This document shows, one piece after another, positions 38,418 to 47,238 of a stretch of DNA of 64,000 bases. The stretch is from NCBI RefSeq assembly GCF_020697055.1, contig NZ_JAJFBP010000001.1:186001-250000 (forward strand), in the 5' to 3' direction. A program made the translations under genes and the position numbers. Below the pieces are notes generated by a model, which was given only the letters and a program-made list of their open reading frames with translations, was not told the DNA's origin and ran no database searches. This DNA comes from Panacagrimonas sp. GTDB taxonomy: Bacteria; Pseudomonadota; Gammaproteobacteria; Nevskiales; Nevskiaceae. Within the stretch, counting starts at the first letter, position 1. Each line of letters opens with the position of its first letter.

Positions 38418-40001
38418 TCAGGCCGACTTTCGCAGCCGGCCATCGCGCAGCACTTCGGCTGCGGCGCGGTGTCCCGACAGCACCGCGCCTTCCATGAAGC
38501 CCTGCCATTCGTAGAACGAGCTGGTGTGTTCGCCGGCGAAGTACAGGCGACCCACGGGCGCCGCTTCGGCGTCCGCGAGGGTGGTGAAATAGCCCGGCTG
38601 GTTGGCGGTGTAGCTGCCCAGTGACAGGGGATTCGACGGCCAATGCTCGAGGTGCGCGCGCAGCGCGCCCGCCGGCCGCGACGCGGCCACGAGGCTGCCG
38701 GGAAACACCTGTTCGAGATCCGTCAGGAACGCCGTGGCCTCGCTCGTGCCGGCGACCCCGAGCTCGGCGCCGCGGCGGCCGCCCGAGTAGTCGGTGATCA
38801 CGCCGCGGGTGGCGTTGGCCCGCGCGGCGTTGGTTTCCCACGTCGTCTGGTGATGTGCCAGATCCGAGTACGACGCGCCGTTGCCGCCCAGGCCGAGCCA
38901 CGGCCGCGCATCGAAGCCCAGCATCATCTTGGCGTTGGTTCCATAGCGCAGGTTCGCGATCGCGAACTGCTTGTCCAGCGGAAGATCCAGGCTGGGGTCC
39001 AGGTGCAGCGTTCGCAGCACCGAGAACGGCAGCGTCAGCACCACCGCATCGCAGCGATGCGTGAGGTTGTCGAACGTCAGCTCGAACTCGCCGCCGGAGG
39101 TCTTCGAGATCGCCGCCAGCCGACGGCCGGTCTGGATCTGCGAGGCCACGCGAAAGCCCAGCCCCTGCGCGATCAGGTCGTTTCCGCCGACGACGTGGTA
39201 ACGCTCGTCGCTGAACTGCCCGAACGGCGTGAACTTGGAACGCCGATCGGCGTGGATGAACTGCAGGAACGCAAGGCAGCTCTGATCCTCGATCTCCAGC
39301 CCGTACTCCGCGATGTACGCCTGCTCGATGGCCTTGAACGCCAGCCGGCCCGCGCCGCGCGCGGTCAGGTATTCGCGCAGGTTGAGGAAGTCGAGCTGTT
39401 CCTCGTCGGGCGAATGGTCGGCCGCGGTCGGATCACTGATACGGCGCAGGTCCACGCGCATGCGTGCGACCAGGTCGCGAAACTCCGCCACCACCGCCGC
39501 TTCCGAATGATGCGCGCCGTCGAAGTGGTAGAAGACCTCGCCCGGGTTCTTGTTGACGTCCTCGAGTTCGAGGCCGAATTCCCTGGCATAGGCGAGCATG
39601 GCCTTGTGCGCGGTGTCGATGAACTCGCCGCCACGCTCCGCGACCTGTCCCGGGAAAAAATTGCGCAATGACCAGCAGCGTCCGCCGATCCGGTCGGCGG
39701 CCTCGAACAGCGAGGCGCGAACGCCGTTGCGCGCCAGCTGATCGGCACAGCTCAGCCCCGCGAGTCCGGCGCCGACGATCGCCACGCGCAGCTTCGTATC
39801 GACCTTGGGAATCGCGAACGCCGTCGCCGGCAGCGCGGCGGCCATCGCACCGCCGCCGAGCCCGGCGAGCACGCGTCGCCGATCGCGCGACGTCTCGCGC
39901 GCCCGCTGCAGGAATTCGCTGGTCTCTTCCTTGCTGTCCAGGCTGGAAGCCGCCAGATCCAGCGCCTGCAGCAGCCGGCGAAACACAGGAGTGCGTGACA
40001 T
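38418..40001 (-). CDS. FAD-dependent flavin monoamine oxidase family protein
   Basis: Exported amine oxidase-type flavoenzyme of 527 residues. The N-terminus has a long leader (about 60 residues) with DRRRVLAGLGG followed by a hydrophobic stretch ending AFA, which looks like a Tat signal, so the enzyme would fold with FAD before export. The FAD motif VAIVGAGLAGLSCADQLARNG is at about 73-93, followed by FEAADRIGGRCWS. The C-terminus has GRLYFAGEHTSSFYEWQGFMEGAVLSG, the second FAD contact of the MAO family. The substrate amine is unknown. It diverges from the deacetylase gene with 58 bases between. Confidence 0.86.
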   Translation of the reverse strand: MSRTPVFRRLLQALDLAASSLDSKEETSEFLQRARETSRDRRRVLAGLGGGAMAAALPATAFAIPKVDTKLRVAIVGAGLAGLSCADQLARNGVRASLFEAADRIGGRCWSLRNFFPGQVAERGGEFIDTAHKAMLAYAREFGLELEDVNKNPGEVFYHFDGAHHSEAAVVAEFRDLVARMRVDLRRISDPTAADHSPDEEQLDFLNLREYLTARGAGRLAFKAIEQAYIAEYGLEIEDQSCLAFLQFIHADRRSKFTPFGQFSDERYHVVGGNDLIAQGLGFRVASQIQTGRRLAAISKTSGGEFELTFDNLTHRCDAVVLTLPFSVLRTLHLDPSLDLPLDKQFAIANLRYGTNAKMMLGFDARPWLGLGGNGASYSDLAHHQTTWETNAARANATRGVITDYSGGRRGAELGVAGTSEATAFLTDLEQVFPGSLVAASRPAGALRAHLEHWPSNPLSLGSYTANQPGYFTTLADAEAAPVGRLYFAGEHTSSFYEWQGFMEGAVLSGHRAAAEVLRDGRLRKSA

Positions 40002-40059
40002 GATCGATCCCCGGAAGAGGTCAAGACGCTAGCATGCGAAGCTCCCCGAACTGCTCGTC

Positions 40060-40989
40060 ATGTCGAGTCCCGATGTGAGTCCGCTCACACCGCTGTGGAT
40101 CACCCATGAAGCCTGCCTGCGACACGACATGGGTCGCGGCCATCCCGAGTGCCCCGAGCGCCTGCAGGCGATCGAGGATCGGCTGCGCGCGTGCGGAATG
40201 ATGGATTTCTTCCAGCGCCAGAACGCACCCGAGGCCACCGAGGAGCAACTGCTGCGGGCGCACAGCGTCGAGCACGTGGAGGCGATGCGGATCGGCCCGC
40301 GGATGATCGACGGCGACACGGTCCAGACCGAGCACACGCTGGACGCGGCGTTGCGCGCGGCCGGTGCCGTTGTCAGCGGAGTCGATGCGGTGATGTCGGG
40401 CCGCACGCAGTTCGCCTTCTGCGCCGTGCGACCTCCCGGGCACCACGCCGAGCGCGAGCGGGCGATGGGTTTCTGCTTCTTCAACAACGCGGCGGTGGGC
40501 GCGGCGCACGCGCTGGCGCAGGGTCTGGAGCGCGTGGCGCTGGTGGATTTCGACGTGCACTACGGCAACGGCAGCGCGGACATCTTCCGCCACGACCCGC
40601 GCGTGTGGATGTATTCGACCTACCAGGACCCGCTGTATCCGCATTGGCGCGGCGCACCCGACGCGCGCCACCTGATCGATGCGCCGCTGCGCGCGCGAAG
40701 CGGCAGCCAGGCGTTCCGCGCCGCGGTGACCGAGCATTGGCTGCCGGCGATGGAACGCCAGCAGCCGCAGTTGATCATCGTCTCGGCCGGCTTCGATGCG
40801 CACGCAGCCGATCCGCTCGCCGACATGAACCTGGGCTACGACGACTTCCACTGGATCGGAGAAGTGCTGCGCGACGTGGCGGCGCACTGCGCGGACAACC
40901 GCGTGGTGGCGACGCTCGAAGGCGGCTACGACCTGCACGCGCTGGCGCGCAGCGTCGAATCCTTCGCGCAGCCCTGGCTCGGTCTCTGA
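40060..40989 (+). CDS. Histone deacetylase-family protein (AcuC/HDAC-like)
   Basis: Zinc-dependent deacylase of 309 residues. The fold markers are HPECPERL (28-35), RPPGHHAE with His128 and His129 as the catalytic pair, DFDVHYGNG with zinc ligands Asp165 and His167, SAGFDAHAADPL with the third ligand Asp251, and EGGYD with the catalytic Tyr290. All are intact, so it should be active on acetyl-lysine or an acetylated small molecule such as an acetylpolyamine. The Pat-like acetyltransferase starts 13 bases downstream, suggesting a reversible acetylation pair. Confidence 0.9.
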   Translation: MSSPDVSPLTPLWITHEACLRHDMGRGHPECPERLQAIEDRLRACGMMDFFQRQNAPEATEEQLLRAHSVEHVEAMRIGPRMIDGDTVQTEHTLDAALRAAGAVVSGVDAVMSGRTQFAFCAVRPPGHHAERERAMGFCFFNNAAVGAAHALAQGLERVALVDFDVHYGNGSADIFRHDPRVWMYSTYQDPLYPHWRGAPDARHLIDAPLRARSGSQAFRAAVTEHWLPAMERQQPQLIIVSAGFDAHAADPLADMNLGYDDFHWIGEVLRDVAAHCADNRVVATLEGGYDLHALARSVESFAQPWLGL

Positions 40990-41002
40990 GTCTCACCGCC
41001 GC

Positions 41003-43324
41003 GTGACGATCCGCAATCTCGATGCGCTGTTCCGGCCGCAGCGCGTGCTCTGGCTGGGCCCGCCGCAGTCGCCCGGTCAGAAGGCGGTGCTCGACAAGAT
41101 CCGTGTGTCCGGCGTGCACCTGGAAGAAGCCGAGGAGGTCACCGCTTTCTCGCCGGTGCCCGGCGGTGAACGCACGATGGCGGTGGTCGTGCGCGACGCC
41201 GATGCGCAGCCGGCCGTGGTGCAGCGGCTCGGCGAGCTCGGCTGCCGCGCGCTGGTCTGGGTGCTGCACGATCCGCCGTCGGCCTCGATTCTCGAAGCGG
41301 CGCGCGAACGCACGCTGCGCATCCTGGGTCCGCGCAGCGTCGGCCTGTCGCACGCGTCGGGCTTCGACGCCTCGATGCTGCCGCAGAAGACCGCGCCGGG
41401 TTCGCTGGCGCTGATCGCGCAATCGCAGACGGTGGCGGCCGCCGCGGTGGATTGGGCGGTCGGCCGGCGCGTCGGCTTCGCCTGGGTCGCCGTGACCGGC
41501 GGCGAGATCGATGTCGACGTCGCCGACCTGCTCGACTACGCCGCGCTCGACGACAACGTGCGCAGCGTGGCGGTGGAAGTCGGTCGCATCCGCGGCGCGC
41601 GCAAGTTCATGTCCGCGGCTCGCGCCTGCGCGCGTGCCAAGCCGACGGTGATCCTGCAGACGCGCCTCGCCGATCGGGCCGCTGCGGGTGCGGACCCGGT
41701 GCGCTCGGCCTGCTTCGCGCGTGCCGGTCTGGTCGAGGTGCCGAACCTTCCGGGCCTGTTCGACGCGCTCGCCTCGCTGCAGCGGCTGCCGACGCTGGCG
41801 CAGCCGCGCGTGGTGGTCGTGGCCAACGGCGCGGCGCTGTGCGCGCTCGGTGTCGACGCGGTTCTGCGCAACGGCCTGACCATCGTCGAATGGACCGAGG
41901 CGCTGCAGCGCAGCCTGACCGCGCGTCTGCCGTCGGCGCGCTTTCGCCCGGGCGCGGTCGACATCGGCGACCCGGCGATCGAGGACATCGTCGCGACGCT
42001 GCAGCTGGTGCTGCGCAGTGCGGGCGCCGAGGTGGTGATCTACGTGCGCAGCCCGGTCGCCGGGCACCCGCACGACCCGGTCGCGCAGGCGCTGGGCGCC
42101 GCGAAGCTGGGACCGCGCGTGCTCACGGCCTGGCTGGGTCTGGAGTCGGCGATCTCCGCGCGGCGCTTGAGCGCGGAGGCGGGTCAATCGACCTTCACGT
42201 CGCCGGATGCGGCGGCGCGCAGCATCCGCTACCGCTGGGAGCACACGCGCAACCGCGAACTGCTGACGCAGACGCCGCCGCGACTGCGACCCTCCAGGCT
42301 CGACCCGCAGCGCGTGCACGAACGGCTGCTCGATCAGCTCGGTGCGGGCACCGACGCGCGGCCCGAGGCGGCGGTGGAACTGCTGCGCGCCTACGGGATC
42401 GACTCGCAGTCGCGGATCAAGCCCGGCTCGCTGGTCCTGCGCGTGACGCTCGAGCGACATCCCGAACTCGGGATGTACCTGAGCCTGCGTCCGGACGTGC
42501 GCGGCGTGGTCACCGCCACCGCCTACGCCTTCGTTCCGCTCGACGGCCTGCTCGCCGGCCGCCTGATCGCCGAAGCGGGACTGGAGGTCGGGCCGCACCT
42601 GGAGGCCCGCTGCGTCGAGGCGGCGCAGGCCCTGCTGGTGTCGCTGTCGCAGATCCCGATGGATCAGGCGCACATCGAAGGGATGAACCTGCGCGTGGTG
42701 ATCCACGAAGGCCGAGCCCGCGTTGCGTCGAGCGATGCGCGCCTGTTGCTGACGCCGGGACCGGTGACCGAGCGCGAACGCCTGGCGCTGGCGCCGTACC
42801 CGGCGACGCTGGGCCAGCGCATCCGCCTGGGCGACGGCAGCGAACTCGCGCTGCGACCGGTGCGGCCCGAGGACGAGCCGGCCGTGGTCGAGCTGCTGCA
42901 GGGCCTGGACCAGGAAACGGTGCGGCTGCGCTTCTTTGCGCACATCCGGCACTTCAGCCACACGATGGCGGCGCGCATGACCCAGATCGACTACGACCGC
43001 GAGCTGGCGCTGGTGGCGCATCCGTTCGATGCACCCGAATCGCTGCGTGCGATCGGCACGTTGATCGCCGACCCGGACAACGCAACCGGCGAGTTCGCGA
43101 TCCTGGTGCGGCCGGACCACGCGCGCCTCGGGTTGGGACGACAGATGCTGATCGCGCTGATCGAACACGCGCGGCGCCGCGGCATCGGCTGCGTGTGGGG
43201 CGTGGTACTGGCGGACAACGAGGCGATGCTGGCGCTGGCCCGGTCGCTGGGTTTCGTGCGTCGGCTCGATCCGGAGGACGCCGGCTGCCGGCGCGTCGAA
43301 CTGCACCTCGGAGCCCCGGCATGA
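41003..43324 (+). CDS. Pat/PatZ-like protein with acyl-CoA synthetase and GNAT domains
   Basis: Protein of 773 residues from GTG 41003, combining an NDP-forming acyl-CoA synthetase-like region (about 1-600) with a C-terminal GNAT acetyltransferase (about 615-773; acetyl-CoA loop RLGLGR near 708 and NEAMLALARSLGF). This is the layout of protein lysine acetyltransferases Pat/PatZ (YfiQ), which modify for example acetyl-CoA synthetase. Those have nearly 890 residues, so this one is about 110 shorter, mainly in the synthetase part. It is coupled to the deacetylase upstream and overlaps the next gene by ATGA. Confidence 0.83.
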   Translation: MTIRNLDALFRPQRVLWLGPPQSPGQKAVLDKIRVSGVHLEEAEEVTAFSPVPGGERTMAVVVRDADAQPAVVQRLGELGCRALVWVLHDPPSASILEAARERTLRILGPRSVGLSHASGFDASMLPQKTAPGSLALIAQSQTVAAAAVDWAVGRRVGFAWVAVTGGEIDVDVADLLDYAALDDNVRSVAVEVGRIRGARKFMSAARACARAKPTVILQTRLADRAAAGADPVRSACFARAGLVEVPNLPGLFDALASLQRLPTLAQPRVVVVANGAALCALGVDAVLRNGLTIVEWTEALQRSLTARLPSARFRPGAVDIGDPAIEDIVATLQLVLRSAGAEVVIYVRSPVAGHPHDPVAQALGAAKLGPRVLTAWLGLESAISARRLSAEAGQSTFTSPDAAARSIRYRWEHTRNRELLTQTPPRLRPSRLDPQRVHERLLDQLGAGTDARPEAAVELLRAYGIDSQSRIKPGSLVLRVTLERHPELGMYLSLRPDVRGVVTATAYAFVPLDGLLAGRLIAEAGLEVGPHLEARCVEAAQALLVSLSQIPMDQAHIEGMNLRVVIHEGRARVASSDARLLLTPGPVTERERLALAPYPATLGQRIRLGDGSELALRPVRPEDEPAVVELLQGLDQETVRLRFFAHIRHFSHTMAARMTQIDYDRELALVAHPFDAPESLRAIGTLIADPDNATGEFAILVRPDHARLGLGRQMLIALIEHARRRGIGCVWGVVLADNEAMLALARSLGFVRRLDPEDAGCRRVELHLGAPA

Positions 43325-44577
43325 CCGAGCAGCTGGCGCCGCTGCATCCGTATCTGACCAGCTTGGCGCTGGGCCTGCTGATCGGCCTGGAGCGCCAGCG
43401 CAGCCGCGCGGCGCAGGCCGGCCTGCGCACGTTCCCGCTGGTGGCGCTGTTCGGCACCGTCAGCGCGATGCTGCAGTCGGGTCACGACGTCGACTGGCTG
43501 CTGCCGGCCGCGCTGGTGCTGGTGGGCGTCACGATGATCGTGGCGTATCGCGACGACGGCGACACCGCCAATACCGGCACCACCACGACGATGGCGCTGA
43601 TGCTGTGCTTCCTGCTCGGCGCGATGTCCTGGCACGGCCACTACCAGATCGCCACCGGACTGGCGCTGGTCACGACCGCCCTGCTGCATTTCAAGGAGGA
43701 ACTGCACGGCTTCGCCGAACGCCTGTCGCGAGACGACGTCGTGGCGGTGCTGCGCTTCATCGTCATCAGCGTGCTGCTGCTGCCGCTGCTGCCGGATCGC
43801 GGGTTCGGGCCGTACGAGTCGCTCAATCCCTACCGGCTGTGGTGGATGGTGGTGCTGATCTCGGGCCTGAGCCTGGGCGGCTACATGCTGCTCAAGCTGG
43901 TCGGGCCGGGCAAGGGCGTGCCGCTGCTCGGGGTGTTCGGAGGGTTGGCATCGAGCACCGCGACGACGTTGAGCTTCGCGCGGCAGGTGAAGGCCGACGC
44001 CGGCCAGGCGGCCGCCGCGCGCACCGTGATCCTGATCGCCAACGTGATGGTGCTGCCGCGCCTGGCCGTGCTGTGTGCCGTGGTCGCAGCCGCGGTGCTG
44101 CCGACGCTGCTGCCTGCGCTTGCCGGCGGCGTGGTGGCCGGCGGCGCGGTGGTGCTGATCGCGTTGCGCGAGCGCGCCAAGCGTCCGGACGGATCCATCG
44201 AGGTCGGCAACCCGGGCGCGCTGCGCGCCGCGCTGGGATTCGGATTGCTCTACGCGCTGGTGCTGGTGGTGGTCGCGTTTCTGCAGGACCGGCTCGGCCA
44301 GAGCGGGGTCTACGCAGCGGCCGCCGTGGCCGGCCTGACCGACGTCGATGCGATCAGCCTGACGGCGCTCGACCTGTTCGGGCGCCAGCAGATCGATGCC
44401 GGAACCGCCGCCAACGTGGTGCTGGTCGCGATCGTCGCCAACCTGGTCTTCAAGGGCGCGGCCGTGGCGGTGATCGCCGGACGCGCGCTCGCAAGGCCGG
44501 TGTGGCTGGGCTTCGCCGCGATCGCCGTCGGACTGGGGGTCGGGCGCGTGCTCGGTGCGGTGGTCGCCGGCCACTGA
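43321..44577 (+). CDS. MgtC/SapB-DUF4010 family membrane protein
   Basis: Polytopic inner-membrane protein of 418 residues. The N-terminal third is MgtC-like (LALGLLIGLERQRSRAAQAGLRTFPLVALFGTVSAML), and the C-terminal two thirds belong to DUF4010, with GVFGGLASSTATTLSFARQ and GLTDVDAISLTALD. About twelve helices can be traced. Family members are linked to Mg2+ limitation or cation transport, but the substrate is not settled. It starts within the stop of the Pat-like gene, so it is co-translated with it, which is not an obvious functional link. Confidence 0.82.
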   Translation: MTEQLAPLHPYLTSLALGLLIGLERQRSRAAQAGLRTFPLVALFGTVSAMLQSGHDVDWLLPAALVLVGVTMIVAYRDDGDTANTGTTTTMALMLCFLLGAMSWHGHYQIATGLALVTTALLHFKEELHGFAERLSRDDVVAVLRFIVISVLLLPLLPDRGFGPYESLNPYRLWWMVVLISGLSLGGYMLLKLVGPGKGVPLLGVFGGLASSTATTLSFARQVKADAGQAAAARTVILIANVMVLPRLAVLCAVVAAAVLPTLLPALAGGVVAGGAVVLIALRERAKRPDGSIEVGNPGALRAALGFGLLYALVLVVVAFLQDRLGQSGVYAAAAVAGLTDVDAISLTALDLFGRQQIDAGTAANVVLVAIVANLVFKGAAVAVIAGRALARPVWLGFAAIAVGLGVGRVLGAVVAGH

Positions 44578-44612
44578 GCACATCGGCGCAAGCCGGGGAG
44601 CCGTCCGAAGCG

Positions 44613-44624
44613 GAACGATCGTTC
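44613..44624. promoter_or_regulatory. 12-bp perfect palindrome upstream of the RND-type exporter
   Basis: GAACGATCGTTC, in the 159-base gap before the exporter gene, followed by CATACT at 44633-44638 that could be a -10 box. A possible repressor site; short palindromes also arise by chance. Confidence 0.3.
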
Positions 44625-44736
44625 GGCGCTGGCATACTGCGCCGACGCGCCGTCCGTCGAACCGGTCGGAAATCTCGAATACAGCTCGCCGCCGTGCCCT
44701 GGCACCGGCGGTGCCCGTCCTTACGCTCTGGTCACC

Positions 44737-47178
44737 ATGCAGCAGCAATCTTTGCGGTTCCGCATCGCGCATTGGGTTCTCGCACATCGCAAGCTGAGCT
44801 GGTTGTTCTTCGCCCTGGTCACCGCCTTCTTCGCGGCGGGACTGCCCAAGGTGCAGCTGCGCACGATCTTCTCGGACCTGCTGCCGTCGGACGATCCGTT
44901 CGTGCAGACGTTCAAGGACCATCCCAATTTCGGCAATCCGCTGACCGTGGCGGTGATGATCAAGCGCACCGACGGCGACATCTACAACGCCGAAACCATC
45001 GCCAAGGTCTGGAAGTTCACACGCGACATCGACCTGACGCCGGGCGTGGACCACGACCTGATCCTGTCGATGACCACCAGCAAGGCGCGCTACACGGAGG
45101 CCACGCCCTTCGGTATCGACATGCGCCCGCTGATGTCCGACGTGCCGCCGGCCGGACCCGAGGAGATCGCGCTGTTCCGGGAGCGCGTGAACAAGTCGCC
45201 GAACACGCGCGAGTTCCTGATCGCGCACGACGGCACCGCGGCCATCGTCATGGCCACGTTCATCGAGCACCGCGCCGACTACGGCGTGATCTTCGAGTTC
45301 GTGCAGGACCTGGCCGCCAAGGCGCGCGACGAGCATCACGAGATCTACGTGACCGGCCAGCCGATCCTGATCGGCTGGGTGTACCAGTACACCACGCAGA
45401 TGCTGCTGATCTTCGGCGTCACCATCGGCGCGCTGCTGCTCGCGCTGGTGCTCTACATGCGCAACATGGTGGGCATCCTCACCCCGATCGTGACCAGCGC
45501 GGTGGCCGCGATCTGGGCGTTCGGCCTGGTGGGCTGGCTGGACGTGTCGATCGAGCCGCTGCTGATGGTCGTGCCGCTGCTGTTGACCGCGCGCTCGTTC
45601 TCGCACTCGGTGCAGTTCACCGAGCGTTTCTACGAGATCTATTCGCACGTGAAGGACCGCCACCTGGCGGCCGAGATCACGATGGGCGTGATGATGGCCC
45701 CCTCGATCCTCGGGATCATCACCGACATCATCGGCATTTCGGTGGTCGCGGCCGCGCCCATTCCCGCGATGTGGCGCCATGCGCTGTTCTGCGGCATGTG
45801 GGCGGTGTGGCTGATCCCCACCGGCGTGTTCCTGATCTCGCTGCTGCTGGCCTCGTTGCCGCCGCCGGAGAACGTCGAGAAGCTGGTCGGCCGCGGTAAC
45901 GAGACCGGCGTGCACCGTCGCTTCCAGGCGTTGCTGACCGGCATCGCGCGCCTGACCTACGGCAAGCGCGCGCGCTGGACGGCGCTGGTGCTGGTCATCG
46001 CGTCGGCCTGGGCGTCGTACACCGCGATGCAGATCAAGATCGGCAATCCGGTGGAAGGGACCAACCTGCTGTGGGAGGACTCCGACTTCAACACCGCGGT
46101 GCGCGCGATCAACGGGCATTTCCCCGGCGTGAACACGCTCGAGCTGGTGATGGAGAGCAAGACCCCCGATGCCGAGGAATGGAACGTCACGCGCGCCGAG
46201 ACCGTGATGACGATGCTCAAGCTGCAGACCCTGATGGAGCAGGGCGAGGACCCGCCGCGCGCCACGCTGTCGTTCAACGACTACCTGCGCGAATCCAACC
46301 GCCTGTTCCAGGGCGGAAGTCCGAAGTGGCTGCCGCTCGACAATCGCGATCGCGCGATCAACGCCGCTGCCATCGGCGTGCTGATGGGATCCAGCGCCAA
46401 GAACTACGGCCACGTCGTGGACGACACGATGCAGCACGGCACGGTGTCGCTTTGGTACAAGGACAACAAGCAGGAGACGGTCGACGCCGCGCTCGCTGCG
46501 GCGCGCAAGGCGGTGGCCGAGGTCGGCGCGGAACACGAGTTCTTCAGGATCCGCATGGCCACCGGCATCATCGCGCTGCAGGAAGCGGTGAACATCATCG
46601 TCGACCGTTTCCACTGGGTGATGATCGGCATGCTGAACGTGGCGATCTTCCTGCTCTGCGCGTACGCCTATCACTCGTTCGTCGCCGGCTTCCTGCTGCT
46701 GGTGCCGGTCAACCTGTCCAACCAGGTGATGATCGCCGCGATGCACCTGATGGGCGTCGGCCTCGACGTGAACTCGCTGATCGTCGCGGCGATCGGTGTG
46801 GGCGTGGGCATCGACTACGGCATCTACCTGCTGTCGCGAATCTGCGAGGAGTACCACGCGCACGACGAGGATTGGGGCGCGGCCATCACCGCGGCGCTGC
46901 GCACTACCGGCAAGGCGATCATGTTCACCGCCACGATCATGACCGTCGGCATCGCGCCCTGGTACTTCATGTCGGGCTTGAAGTTCCTCGCCGACATGGG
47001 CCTGCTGCTGATCGTGATCATGTCGATCAACATGGTGATGGCGCTGCTCGTGCTGCCGCTGCTGGTCTGGTACGTCAAGCCGAGGTTCGTCGCACGCAAG
47101 GATCTGCTGGTGGGCGAGGGCGTGGACCTGTCGTTGTTCACCGATCGTCTCGAGGCCGGTCCGAGCGCGCCCACCTGA
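44737..47178 (+). CDS. RND-superfamily (MMPL/HpnN-like) exporter
   Basis: Inner-membrane transporter of 813 residues with the RND layout of two repeats, each one helix, a periplasmic loop of about 200 residues and five helices. Repeat 1 begins at residue 18 and repeat 2 near residue 405 (RWTALVLVIASAWASYTAM). The second bundle has GVGVGIDYGIYLLSRICEEYH, the MMPL/SSD motif with charged relay residues. Family members move hydrophobic molecules such as hopanoids, lipids or siderophores out of the inner membrane. No hopanoid gene is adjacent, so the cargo is open. ATG 44737 sits after a 159-base gap that may hold its promoter. Confidence 0.87.
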   Translation: MQQQSLRFRIAHWVLAHRKLSWLFFALVTAFFAAGLPKVQLRTIFSDLLPSDDPFVQTFKDHPNFGNPLTVAVMIKRTDGDIYNAETIAKVWKFTRDIDLTPGVDHDLILSMTTSKARYTEATPFGIDMRPLMSDVPPAGPEEIALFRERVNKSPNTREFLIAHDGTAAIVMATFIEHRADYGVIFEFVQDLAAKARDEHHEIYVTGQPILIGWVYQYTTQMLLIFGVTIGALLLALVLYMRNMVGILTPIVTSAVAAIWAFGLVGWLDVSIEPLLMVVPLLLTARSFSHSVQFTERFYEIYSHVKDRHLAAEITMGVMMAPSILGIITDIIGISVVAAAPIPAMWRHALFCGMWAVWLIPTGVFLISLLLASLPPPENVEKLVGRGNETGVHRRFQALLTGIARLTYGKRARWTALVLVIASAWASYTAMQIKIGNPVEGTNLLWEDSDFNTAVRAINGHFPGVNTLELVMESKTPDAEEWNVTRAETVMTMLKLQTLMEQGEDPPRATLSFNDYLRESNRLFQGGSPKWLPLDNRDRAINAAAIGVLMGSSAKNYGHVVDDTMQHGTVSLWYKDNKQETVDAALAAARKAVAEVGAEHEFFRIRMATGIIALQEAVNIIVDRFHWVMIGMLNVAIFLLCAYAYHSFVAGFLLLVPVNLSNQVMIAAMHLMGVGLDVNSLIVAAIGVGVGIDYGIYLLSRICEEYHAHDEDWGAAITAALRTTGKAIMFTATIMTVGIAPWYFMSGLKFLADMGLLLIVIMSINMVMALLVLPLLVWYVKPRFVARKDLLVGEGVDLSLFTDRLEAGPSAPT

Positions 47179-47238
47179 AGCGCGCCGGGACTTCCAGACG
47201 CCGCGCGGATCCGCATCAGGACGACGTCGCGACCCACC

